Origin: Undaria pinnatifida
Lineage: Eukaryota; Sar; Phaeophyceae; Laminariales; Alariaceae
Length of the DNA stretch: 64,000 nucleotides
NCBI GenBank assembly: GCA_012845835.1
Contig: JABAKD010000007.1
Span: 2,081,516 to 2,145,515, forward strand
Direction of reading: 5' to 3'
Of the stretch, positions 11,657 through 20,236 are shown piece by piece; the stretch's first letter is position 1, and every line of letters begins with the position of its first letter. The notes under the pieces are model-generated. The model was not told the DNA's origin, searched no databases, and was given only the letters and a program-made list of their open reading frames with translations. The translations under genes were made by a program, and so were the position numbers.

Positions 11657-11985
11657 AGCACACTTTTACTTTCCAGCTTCTAGACAAGCCGTGGTCACAG
11701 GTGTCATTCCTTCTCTTCCCCGGTTCTTGCCTTCAATTTTTATCGCGCATAGGGTTCAGCAATCCCACTGCTCGTCGATTGTTTATCGAATGTTGCTAAC
11801 TCACGCTCTCGCGCTTTCCGCAAGTCAATTTGTCCACAAGAAAAAGTCCCAACGAATTTATACGAGTATGCACTTGGCGGGGCTCGAACTCACGAAACTG
11901 ACCTATACCAGGCTCGAGGATAACCTGATACGCCACCGGGGCGACCGATATGCATCATACCACGTACCGGTACTATTAATACTAC
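11657..11985 (-). mobile_element. SINE-like element with tRNA-like boxes, copy 2
   Basis: On the minus strand an A-box TGGCGTATCAGG (inverse of 11,934-11,945) is followed by a B-box-like GTGAGTTCGAGCCCC (inverse of 11,879-11,893). The body continues through a gcggaaagcgcgagagcg block and ends by the T run at 11,636-11,656, which reads as poly-A on this strand. Boxes, body and A-tail together make this the best SINE-like copy in the window. Confidence 0.5.
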
Positions 11986-12226
11986 GCCAGGTTTGTACAT
12001 GTTACGTTGCTGTTGGATCACAAACAACGCACCCCCAGCTCAGGTCAGCCCGGCTATATATAGCTCAGTAGCGTAGCGCAGCGCAGTGCGGTGCCGTGCC
12101 TCGCCCTTCGTTGCGGTGTTGTGTCGTGCGGCGCTGTGCGTTCTTTTGAACGTACAGCAGTAGTAGTACCAGGTATGAAATACAGGTACCAGGTTTATGT
12201 GCGTGTTTTGTGTAGTCGCCTTTTTG
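11986..12226. repeat. Repeat shared with 56,800-57,070
   Basis: This stretch has the tggatcacaaacaacgcacc block, the gctatatatagctcag block and the gtgcgttcttttgaac block. The inverse occurs at about 56,800-57,030. No gene is seen. Confidence 0.5.
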
Positions 12227-12566
12227 CTTTCTTCAGTTGATTGTCCTCTCTCGGTCCCCATGTTCCCCGCCCCCGCAAATATCACACGTACTGCCGTTCA
12301 GAACGTGACATCAACAAGCACACAGCACAGCGCAGGGCAATTAGCTGTGCGCAAGCACCTCTTGGCATTATTATCAATTCACTATTCGCAAGAAATAATC
12401 ACGGGCCTCTTCTTCCAGCCCAATTTACATGTGTCAGTTGCATTTTTCCTTGCGTGAGAGCTGTGGGGTGTGCTTTTTAATGTCACGTTCTGAACGGCAG
12501 TATGTGTGATATTTGCGCGGGGAGGGGGACATGGGGACCGAGAGAGGACAATCAACTGAAGAAAGC
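12227..12566. repeat. Inverted repeat with about 84-bp arms around a coding-like module
   Basis: The left arm (12,227-12,310) and right arm (about 12,482-12,566) are inverse copies, sharing a cagttgattgtcctctctcgg block and the ccgttcagaacgtgaca block. The roughly 170-bp centre, with the end of the left arm, reads in one plus frame as YCRSERDI...AISCAQAPLGII...NHGPL. That peptide pattern recurs at 19,050-19,200 (plus) and twice at 56,250-56,700 (minus). The module may be remnant coding sequence of a repeat family. Confidence 0.5.
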
Positions 12567-12639
12567 GAACTTTTTAAAAACTCGTCTTTTTGCTTTCGTT
12601 GATTTTGTTAAAAATCCATTACATACTTTTTCCATATAC

Positions 12640-13170
12640 TTTTTTCAACGCACACTGGTGGGGGTCCTTCCAACGCACACTGTGTCGGGCCCCTGCCAAC
12701 GCATACTGAAGGGCGTTCCGGGGGGGGGGGGTTCCCCCCCGGCACTGCTAGTAGCATCCAAGCACCGTTCGGCTGCCCTGCCAACCCAGCGCTGGTGGTG
12801 CAATTTGGGACACACACACCAACACCAACACACACTACACTGCTAGTAGCATCCAAGCACCGTTCGGCTGCCCTGCCAACCCAGCGCTGGTGGTGCATTT
12901 TGGGACACACACACCAACACCAACACACACTACACTGCTAGTAGCATCCAAGCAGCGTTCGGCTGCCCTGATAACCCAGCGCTGGTGGTGCATTTTGGGA
13001 CACACACACCAACACCAACACACACTACACTGCTAGTAGCATCCAAGCACTGTTCGGCTGCCCTGCTAACCCAGCGCTGGTGGTGCACACACCAACACAC
13101 ACCGACACTGCTAGTAACATCCAAGCCCCGTTCGGCTGCCGTGCCAACCCAGCGCTGGTGGGGCATTTGG
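12640..13170. repeat. Minisatellite, unit about 90-95 bp
   Basis: The unit is an agtagcatccaagcaccg block, a ctgccaacccagcgctgg block and an acacaccaacaccaacac block. It is repeated about four times at 12,747-13,080, with shorter variants after that. A G run sits at 12,719-12,731. The open frames across it are not evidence of a gene. Confidence 0.8.
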
Positions 13171-14140
13171 GACGCACACATCACACACAACACAAACAAC
13201 ACACACAACACACACAACACACATAACAAAAATAGTTCACTTCGTTGTGCCCTGGGCTACGGAAAAAACATCACCTCCCAAAAATACCGCCTCGTCCTTA
13301 CAAAACCAAAAAATTCAAACGGCCGCGCTTCAAATCAAACGGTGCTATGAACTACACCCTGGCACGCAAACACCCTCGAGGCGCTCACCGCACACCCTCT
13401 ATTTCTATCCCTCGTCGGATACACCGCGCTCCTCGGCGTTGCGCTGGAACGTTTACGCCTCTGCTGTTCGATCCTGCCCGTGCGGGGCATCTGGGACGAA
13501 CACAACACACACAACACACACAACACACATAACAAAAATAGTTCACTTCGTTGTGCCCTGGGCTGTGGAAAAACATCCCCTTCCGAAAATACCGCCTCGT
13601 CCTTACAAAACCATAAAATTCAAACGGCCGCGTTTCATATCAAACGGCGCTACGAACTACACCCTGGCAAGCAAACACCCTCGCAGCGCACACCGCCCTG
13701 CCAACCCAGCGCTGGTGGTGCATTTTACAACACACACCAAGACCAACACCAACACACTGCTAGTAACATCCAAGCACCGTTCGGCTGCGCTACCAACCCA
13801 GCGCGGGTGGGACATGTGGGACGCACACTGCACACACAACACACAAAACACACACAACACACATAACACACATAACGAAAATAGTTCATTTCGTTGTGCC
13901 CTGGGCTGCGGAAAAAACATCCTCTCCCAAAAATACCGCCTCGTCCTTACAAAACCAAAACATTCACACGGCTGCGCTTTAAATCAAACATCGCTACGAA
14001 CTACACCCTGGCACGCGAACACCCTAGAAGCGCACACCGCACACCCTCTATTTCTATGCCTCGTCGGATACACCGCGCTCCTTGGCGTTGCGCTAAAACT
14101 TTCGCGCCTCTGCTATTCGATCCTGGCCGTGTGGTCTGCC
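13171..14140. repeat. Higher-order repeat, three copies of a 250-300 bp unit
   Basis: Blocks beginning with aaaatagttcacttcgttgt recur near 13,229, 13,536 and 13,877. Each is followed by aaataccgcctcgtccttac and the block ctacaccctggca, and two also carry cacaccctctatttctat with a downstream tcgtcggatacaccgcgctc stretch. They are linked by (ACACAAC)n runs. A 334-codon plus frame (13,247-14,251) spans the array but is explained by the repetition. Confidence 0.75.
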
Positions 14141-14217
14141 GTGTCTGCGTTCGGCGGCGACTGCGTCCTTAAGTTCGGCTGCTGCATACTTTCTCTCGCT
14201 GGTTCTCCTGTCGCAGC

Positions 14218-14554
14218 TGTAGACACGCCTAAGCTAGGCAAGGTCTACTGACCAGAAAGCATTCCCCCTTGGCCTGAGGGGGGCTGGTCAGCACCATTCA
14301 GGTGCTAAGAAAGGAGAGAGAAGTTGTTGTATTAGCTCCGAACACAAGAAAACAAGCGACCTTAACTTCATCCCCGAATCCCTATATCAGAATCCAGAGA
14401 GGATAAGTATAAACCCCTACTACAGTAGTTGTCTTCAGATCTAGATAACGTTCACACACCACATCAGATCCTCAACAGTCAATCACCACCAAGAAGATCA
14501 ACTGTCGTGTCTTACCAACAACACTACACACTCTCTGGTGCTCCACTGTCCACA
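14218..14554 (-). repeat. LTR, left copy (337 bp)
   Basis: This LTR starts TGTAGACACG, ends TGTCCACA and matches 17,053-17,387 almost throughout. It shows the TG...CA form of retroelement LTRs. Immediately inside it, on the minus strand, a G-rich TTTTGGGGGCAT directly precedes TGTGGACA, as expected for a polypurine tract. This would make it the 3' LTR of an element transcribed on the minus strand. Confidence 0.85.
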
Positions 14555-17052
14555 ATGCCCCCAAAAGCGCGTTCCTACTCAAAGTAGTACATGAACAAGC
14601 TTTGATCAAAAGTGAGCACCAGCTACACAAAAACGTCAAAGAAAACATATATGTCGTTGTTGAATGATAAACGACCACATACATCTAGATACCATACCCA
14701 ATGATTACGAGTCATGAAACATTGCAATACTTCACAAAAACATGCACACACGATCACCAGGCAGGAATTATGCATTAAAACATAGCAATATCACCAATAA
14801 ATACCACCAGGTACTAATTCGTATATGTTTTCACACGCAAACTTCACAAAACATACTTTATAGACTAAGTGGCAAGCCAAACGGAAACCCAAAATAACCA
14901 TTCGCCGACCAAAAGATAAACATCGTAAAAACCCTTTTACGACTACACGAATGTTAATAGTATCATCCGCTTTCATCCACAATTATACCACAACTCATGC
15001 ACTCAGCAAAATAACACCGTAAGAACATTCCAGGACGATTTTCGCCCAACGTCATGCGGAAACCGCAGAAAATTACAGCGTAATACCCCATTGATGCTTC
15101 AGGTTTGTCCTTATACGCATTCAACCTCATCACACGAACAGGCATTCCGCATTCAGCAAGCCTCGCTTGTTTGGAGACAAAAAACAGCAGCGATACATGA
15201 GCACACTCATTGTACTACGACAGAACGAGACAATCGTCTCATGCGCCCAAAAACAGATGGCACAAATGACCCTACAAAAATGATCAATACAAAAAAAATA
15301 CGGAAGACACAAATATCTACTGCTCGTACGCACAACAAGCACATATGTACCACTGTATAGCAAACTTTAACATCGGGTTCTGTTGCTAATCGGTTGGCCC
15401 CTAAGCAGCTTCCTTCAACTGAAAAGGCTCCTTATATTTTCACCAAGAATAGATCGGAATGCACATAGCGATAGACTCTCATGCTGCTGCTCCTCTCTGT
15501 TCATCAGAAACAACACAAGTCTGCCTAAAAAACACTTTAATCCGTCAAACGAAATCAGCGATTCGTTTCGTTTCTCGCACGGTGCGGAACACACTCTGTG
15601 CATACTTCACTCTGCACTCAATGTGTGCGGAAAAACTCTCAATACAAAGCGCGCACGGCAATATAGGTTTTTCATCCGTTTTGCGGACGCGCCACGAAAC
15701 CCCACGCGCTCGCTTCAAAACTGTGAAAACGATATGCTAATAACGCACATGTGTGTATAAATCTTCGAACGCAAATTACGGTTTCATACGATTTGGAACA
15801 CGAGCTCCTTCAGGCTGACTCGATGCAGCGGGGAAAGCAAGTACCAGGTTCTTTGCGGCAATACGTGGTCATATTTGTTCTCGTGCAGAGGCCATCCGCA
15901 TGCACCACACATTCAAAAACCCCCCTTTTCAATAAACCTTCAGCAGCTACGACGAGACTCTCGGTCTGTACAGAGGCATGCAGCATGTACTTGCAGCATA
16001 ATGCATTAATTTTCGCGACAAGATTATTCTGCTACACACAAGCACTCAAACTAGATTGACACCAGTCGCAAAGCACGCGTTGTATCATGCCACATACTGC
16101 TGTATGGGCAATCAACACAACACAAACCTAGACGGGGTATGATTTTAACAAGCAAAGCACGAAGCACACTTGCCCCTATTAATAGCTCAAATACACGACG
16201 CGACAAAGCACGCGACAGCTACAGGTACAGCAGTATCTGCAAAAACAAATCAAACGCACACCTTGAAAGCAAGACGTGCGCGGGCTCCATGTTGAAGGCC
16301 AAGTCAGCACATAGCCTTTGCAAAACAAGCGCCAAGATCTCAGCGCCTGGAAGCATTGAAGTTATCAAATATCCCCTTTCAGCGGCACTCAAGCTCCTTC
16401 AATTCTGAAATACTAAGCGCAACCGCCTTCTCGGACGGCTGTATGCACGTGTGATTTCCTCACTCCTCACTCCGCCTCCCGGAGTGGATATCCTCGCGAC
16501 GATCCAGAAGCGCAGGTGGGGAGATTGAAGCATCTCGCCGCGTTGGGCACAATCACACGATTTGCACGTGATGCCGCGCCTTCCCCCTCGGGACGCGCGA
16601 TGCGACAGCCCGCAGTCGGCACCGCTGAATCACCGCATTTCAGTGTGTTCACCTCGCCAGCATGCCCCCCAAAAGCCTTGAGCCCTTGTGATCGGCGGGT
16701 GTGTCTTTGCTACCCGAGTTGAACCTTCAGCGGATCAAATCGTGCCTATACTGCGAGATTTCCCAAAACCAAGTCAATCAACCCGATTCGACCCTCGCCA
16801 TCATCAGATGTGGAGCTTGCTGCTGCAGCCCCTCCACGCTGGGTGCGATGCTGGGACATCACCTCTAGCGGCCCCTCGTACGACCACAACAGACCTCGTT
16901 CGGGGTCCTCAGGCAGCATGTGGACACCGCCCTCATCGGGTCAGGGCTTCCTGCCGAAACGCGGCTCAATCCACACCTGCTTGCCGCTGTCGCAATCGTA
17001 CCAGAAAAATTCCTGACTAACGTCGGTGTGTTCAACCTGAACTATCGATAAT
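14555..17052 (-). mobile_element. Internal region of decayed LTR element
   Basis: The 2.5-kb internal region is short for an autonomous element, and no reverse transcriptase, integrase or protease motif is visible on either strand. Most of it is AT-rich and stop-filled. The last part (16,470-17,020) is GC-richer with a coding-like minus-strand reading. No clear tRNA primer-binding site was found next to the right LTR. It is best described as a non-autonomous or deleted element, superfamily undetermined. Confidence 0.6.
16740..17020 (-). pseudogene. Coding-like fragment with one stop inside LTR element
   Basis: The minus strand reads EFFWYDCDSGKQVWIEPRF, then one TGA, then an open segment rich in Glu, Gly and Ser to about 16,745. 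The aromatic, tryptophan-containing start has a WW- or beta-sheet-like look but is too short to name. It may be the 5' coding region (gag-like) of the LTR element or a captured host exon. Confidence 0.3.
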
Positions 17053-17387
17053 TGTAGACACGTCTAAGCTAGGCAAGGTCTACTGACCAGAAAAGTACCC
17101 CCCCTTGGCCTGAGGGGTGCTGGTCAGCACCATTCAGGTGCTAAGAAAGGAGAGAGAAGTTGTTGTATTAGCTCCGAACACAAAAAAACAAGCGATCTTA
17201 ACTTCATCCCCGAATCCCTATATCAGAATCCAGAGAGGATAAGTATAAACCCCTAGTACAGTTGTTGTCTTCAGATCTAGATAACGTTCACACACATCAG
17301 ATCCTCAACAGTCAATCACCACCAAGAAGATCAACTGTCGTGCCTTACCAACAAAACTACACACCCTCTGGTGCTCCACTGTCCACA
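17053..17387 (-). repeat. LTR, right copy (335 bp)
   Basis: This matches 14,218-14,554 with small indels (a C run near 17,099, a missing cca near 17,293). The outer flanks of the LTR pair carry the 4-bp direct repeat CAGC (14,214-14,217 and 17,388-17,391), a plausible target-site duplication. Confidence 0.85.
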
Positions 17388-17422
17388 CAGCTCATCTCTG
17401 CCGCGTGCTGTGGGTGTCTGCT

Positions 17423-17623
17423 ATGAGCCTCTTCGCTCGTTCTAGGCTCCTCCTTCTCTGCGGCTGCGTGTTCTTCGCCCTCTTCAAACTTTACGGCGTA
17501 CCACCTCCTCGTGCTGCGGCGGAATCTTTGCACACCATGCAGCGGAACGTCCCTACAGCAGAGCGGTATCTTGACTGGGGAGACCAACTCTTCCAATACA
17601 CATGCACGGGGCTCTCTGTGTAG
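17423..17623 (+). CDS. Short ORF with signal-anchor-like N-terminus
   Basis: A 66-codon ATG frame starts 35 bp after the right LTR. Residues 1-23 are MSLFARSR followed by the hydrophobic run LLLLCGCVFFALFKLYG, a typical signal peptide or type II membrane anchor. A proline and alanine segment and a short polar stretch follow, then a stop where the tandem repeat begins. It could be the first exon of a secretory-pathway protein whose later exons are missing or spliced in from elsewhere. No family is recognised, and the LTR insertion would have separated it from its upstream region. Confidence 0.35.
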   Translation: MSLFARSRLLLLCGCVFFALFKLYGVPPPRAAAESLHTMQRNVPTAERYLDWGDQLFQYTCTGLSV

Positions 17624-17750
17624 TACATACATGTGTAGCGCAGCAATACTCTTGTGTGTTTGCGTGTGTAGGATGCGCGTACGTGTTCGAACCTGCCATA
17701 CTACCTCACCTTCCTCCAGCGTTCCTGTGGTACAAATCCCTTCCATCACA
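17619..17750 (+). repeat. About 135-bp repeat, copy 1
   Basis: The unit runs from gtgtagtacatacatg through gtgttcgaacctgccatac to cccttccatcac. Two further copies lie at 18,322-18,456 and 18,500-18,640. The mitochondrial insert separates copy 1 from copies 2 and 3. The unit contains GTTCGAACC, close to a pol III B-box. Confidence 0.8.
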
Positions 17751-17751
17751 T

Positions 17752-17784
17752 GTGAATGCATCTACCAACTGAGCTACCCAAACT
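17752..17784 (-). tRNA. Truncated tRNA 5' part in NUMT
   Basis: The minus strand reads GGGTAGCTCAGTTGGTAGATG, the acceptor and D-arm portion of a tRNA, and then breaks into nuclear repeat sequence. The identity cannot be read because the anticodon is missing. Its place after trnN would fit trnF of brown algal mitochondria (inference). Confidence 0.5.
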
Positions 17785-17807
17785 AAATAAATATAAATCT
17801 ATTTTAG

Positions 17808-17880
17808 CTCTTCAAGTCGGACTTGAACCAACGACTTTGTGGTTAACAGCCACATGCTCTACCAACTGAGCTATTAAAGA
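17808..17880 (-). tRNA. Mitochondrial-type tRNA-Asn(GTT) in NUMT
   Basis: A complete 73-nt cloverleaf can be folded on the minus strand: acceptor TCTTTAA pairs with TTGAAGA, D-stem GCTC/GAGC, anticodon stem TGTGG/CCACA with loop CTGTTAA (anticodon GTT), and T-stem GTTGG/CCGAC around TTCAAGT. It is probably not functional in the nucleus. Confidence 0.85.
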
Positions 17881-17953
17881 AGGCCGGAGAGGGACTTGAA
17901 CCCTCATTTATGAATTTGCAATCCACCGCATTAAACCTTTATACTATCTAGCC
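17881..17953 (-). tRNA. Mitochondrial-type tRNA-Cys(GCA) in NUMT
   Basis: The minus strand folds with acceptor GGCTAGA against TCCGGCC (one mismatch), an anticodon stem with loop TTGCAAA (anticodon GCA) and T-arm GAGGG-TTCAAGT-CCCTC. It directly abuts trnN, as in a mitochondrial tRNA cluster. Confidence 0.8.
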
Positions 17954-17954
17954 A

Positions 17955-18002
17955 AGGCGGGAAAGGGGATTTGAACCCCCGTCTTTCAGAGCCACAACCT
18001 GT
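17955..18002 (-). tRNA. Partial tRNA-His(GTG), 3' half, in NUMT
   Basis: The minus strand keeps an anticodon arm with loop TTGTGGC (anticodon GTG), a variable region, T-arm GGGGG-TTCAAAT-CCCCT and the 3' acceptor strand. The 5' half is replaced by rps8 sequence. The break lies at a short overlap (acagg) between the two. Confidence 0.6.
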
Positions 18003-18130
18003 AATTCCTTTTGTTGTTGATAAAATCAAAATGCCAAAATCATTTGATAATCGAGCAAGATCCAATAAAGATAGATAAATACGATCACGTGGTCGAGAAA
18101 TAACAACAAGACGGGTGCAAATTGGAAAAC
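18000..18130 (-). pseudogene. rps8: Fragment of mitochondrial rps8
   Basis: The minus strand reads through the ribosomal protein S8 C-terminal half. The S8 hallmarks [10 protein letters not shown] and FGILILSTTKGIT are visible (the family has LSTSKG near the C-terminus). About 43 codons remain, with both ends cut by junctions to nad7 and trnH. It has no start, no stop and no nuclear expression signals. Confidence 0.7.
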
Positions 18131-18244
18131 CATCGAGGTTCTGAAAAATTAATAGAGGCGAAAACCTATTTTCAAGCTTTACCTTATTTTGATCGCTTAG
18201 ATTATGTTTCAATGATGTGTCAAGAGCATACTTATGCTTTAGCT
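18131..18244 (+). pseudogene. nad7: Fragment of mitochondrial nad7
   Basis: About 38 codons read HRGSEKLIE, then [17 protein letters not shown], the strongly conserved core of the 49-kDa complex I subunit (NAD7/NuoD). The fragment breaks at TYALA into nuclear sequence. It lies in opposite orientation to the neighbouring rps8 and tRNA pieces. Confidence 0.85.
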
Positions 18245-18321
18245 ACACTGCTTATACGCTGCGCACTCAGCATGGTCACAGCAGTGTGCGTATGTACAGC
18301 GGTGTGCACACAGCTTTCGCT

Positions 18322-18640
18322 GTGTGTAGCACATACATGTGTAGCGCAGCAATACTCTTGTGTGTTTGCGTGTGTAGGATGCGCGTCCGTGTTCGAACCT
18401 GCCATACTACCTCACCTTCCTCCAGCGTTCCTGTGGTACAAATCCTTTCCATCATCTGTGTATGCAGGTGTGTACAGCGGTGTACATACAGCTCCCGCTG
18501 TGTGTAGTACATACATGACATGTGTGTAGCGCAGCAGTACTCCTGTGTGTTTGCGTGTGTAGGATACGCGCGCGTGTTCGAACCTGCCATACTACCTCAC
18601 CTTCCTCCGGCGTTCTTGCGGTACAAATCCCTTCCATCAC
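18322..18640 (+). repeat. About 135-bp repeat, copies 2 and 3
   Basis: Copies at 18,322-18,456 and 18,500-18,640 of the unit at 17,619-17,750. They share gcgcagcaatactc, gtgttcgaacctgccatac and a ccatactacctcacct block. Together with copy 1 they were probably a tandem array before the mitochondrial insert. Confidence 0.8.
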
Positions 18641-19004
18641 TTGTCTATGCATCATCTCCTATGTATGTAGACTATGCGTCTCCAGCTACGGCTGTGCGTC
18701 CTGTAACAAGTGTTCATGTCTTTCAGCACGTTACATCCTACACCCGCGTACAAAGTAACCCATGCGCACATTGCCATCACACCATGCGGCCTTCCTCGGC
18801 AAATTCTGCTGTTCCGTTTACAGGGGACTAAGTACGAGCATCCTATCGGTGACATTCTCCGCCTCAAAGCGAAAGTCGCCGGCTAAACATTCCGCTACTG
18901 CCGACGATCGCCAAGTGCCTTCTCGCGCAGCGAGCCACCAGTCAAGTGTGACAAAACACTTCTCCACTTGACACCAAAAAGCACTTGACTAAACATGTAT
19001 TGTT
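18641..19004. other. No recognised feature
   Basis: Unique-looking sequence with only short frames on both strands. I see no gene, structured RNA or repeat partner here. Confidence 0.4.
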
Positions 19005-19262
19005 CTCCATCTCGGTCGTCCTCGCGACTTTTCTTCGCAAATTACACCCGTACCACTGCCGATCAGAACGTGACATCGCCAACATACAGCACAGCACAAA
19101 CAGGGCAATCAGCTCCGCACAAGCAGCTCTTGGCATTATCAAATCGCTAGTTGAACGTAATCATGGACCTCTTATTTCTGCCCTCTTCACGTTTAGTTGA
19201 AATCTTCCTTGCGCGGGCATAGCGGGCGGCTAACGCCGCCCGCGGAGCGGAGCCCTTGTAAT
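19005..19262 (+). pseudogene. Coding-like repeat module, copy at 19 kb
   Basis: The plus strand reads YHCRSERDIANIQHS...RAISSAQAALGIIKSL...RNHGPLISALFTF before a stop. The same pattern, diverged, lies at 12,290-12,435 (plus) and twice at 56,250-56,700 (minus). Downstream is a perfect hairpin at 19,222-19,243. The whole block is the inverse of about 56,190-56,470. The product is unknown. Confidence 0.4.
19222..19243. other. Perfect 9-bp GC hairpin
   Basis: GCGGGCGGC-taac-GCCGCCCGC forms a perfect 9-bp stem with a 4-nt loop. The inverse relative at about 56,195-56,230 has an imperfect version. It is followed by ggagcggagcccttgta, a tail also seen near 51,059 and, inverted, at 122 and 56,188. 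Confidence 0.7.
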
Positions 19263-20236
19263 TAATTTATTTGATCAGTCGTGCATACGACAAAAAGGCA
19301 GCAAGAGCGGGGTGCCTTTCCGTCTCAAAGCGTGCTGCTGCTGTGCAGCACCAGGCTAGAGCGCTGAGTAGCAAGGTACACATGGGCGCACAAACCTCTG
19401 CGGCCCAGTGCTGTGTGATACGGAGGGATCAAGCAGCGGGCGCTGATCTTGTATTTTCTTCGCTGCTGCTTGCTGCTGCTGCTGCTACTGCTCTGCTATA
19501 AGCGTACCGGGTACATAATTTTGCTTCGACTTTTCGTTTTTCCCTCGGGCATGTATTTTTTTTTGCCGGTTGAAAAAAGCCTCTTCCCTCTACAACACCG
19601 AAAAAATACGACGTACGAAAGGAACTTTAACTTTCTATACTAAATATAGCTCGATTCCCAGTAGTCCTTAGTAGTGCTGGTATTTTGGGGCGGCACGTAC
19701 CGGCACTACTGTGCTGTTGGGAAACTTACAAAAACACAACACAGAAAACACACCCGCACATCACCCACGACATCCAGGCTGTGGTCAGCTACAAACAGTC
19801 GTGTAGCAGCAGAGAGCAGCAACTGTAGCACCAACGGCAACAGCAGGCAAGCAGAGCAAAGAAACAGCTTTCCCCCTCCTGATGGATAACGAGGTTGGTG
19901 CCATGAGAGGTGTCCAGCAGGTCCAGATACGTCAGCTGAAAACAGTTGCTGAACATTCTCGTACGTTTTCGGTCGCGTACATAGTCAACGGGCTAGTAAG
20001 CCAGAAGACTGCTTGTGCTAGTCGGGCCAAGACGTCTGTAAAAGTGAAAAAAACTAATAATATTTAATGGTCGGGCCAAGAGGGTGAAAAAAGCTAGTCA
20101 TCGAAATAGAAGAAGCCAGTCGGGTCAAGAGGTCTGAACGAAAAAGGCAAATCGAGCCAAAAGGCCCCGTGAAGGCGAGCCCGCCTGGGCTGCTCGTATC
20201 GGCCACCCTCGACGAATTTACATATAATATATAATG
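19263..20236. repeat. Diverged repeats with CTG run and GTGCCGGT-type motifs
   Basis: A CTG/CTA triplet run lies at 19,461-19,497. A motif gtagtgctggtattttggggcggcac-type block (19,671-19,710) and a cagctaca/cagcaggcaagcagag block (19,790-19,860) match the 8.5-11 kb zone. The gtcgggccaaga and ccaaaaggccccgtgaaggc blocks (20,068-20,215) match 9,505-9,550. No gene is seen. Confidence 0.5.

Larger units (their letters stand above)
17752..18244. other. Composite nuclear mitochondrial insertion (NUMT)
   Basis: About 490 bp of lower-GC sequence contains, in order, a 5' tRNA fragment, trnN(GTT), trnC(GCA), a 3' half of trnH(GTG), part of rps8 (all minus) and part of nad7 (plus). The pieces are truncated and in mixed orientation, so more than one mitochondrial fragment was joined. 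The insert is bounded by nuclear repeat sequence on both sides. The gene identities come from tRNA folding and conserved protein motifs. Confidence 0.8.

Noticed and set aside
12747-13165. Regularly spaced direct repeats considered as a CRISPR array
   Set aside because: Units are contiguous and similar throughout with no unique spacers, the genome is eukaryotic and no cas genes are present. It is a minisatellite.
13247-14251. 334-codon open frame on the plus strand
   Set aside because: It crosses a higher-order repeat with AC-rich linkers. Overlapping frames are open too, and no domain is present.
17808-17953. Functional nuclear tRNA genes
   Set aside because: They are AT-rich mitochondrial-type tRNAs embedded between truncated mitochondrial genes, without nuclear context.
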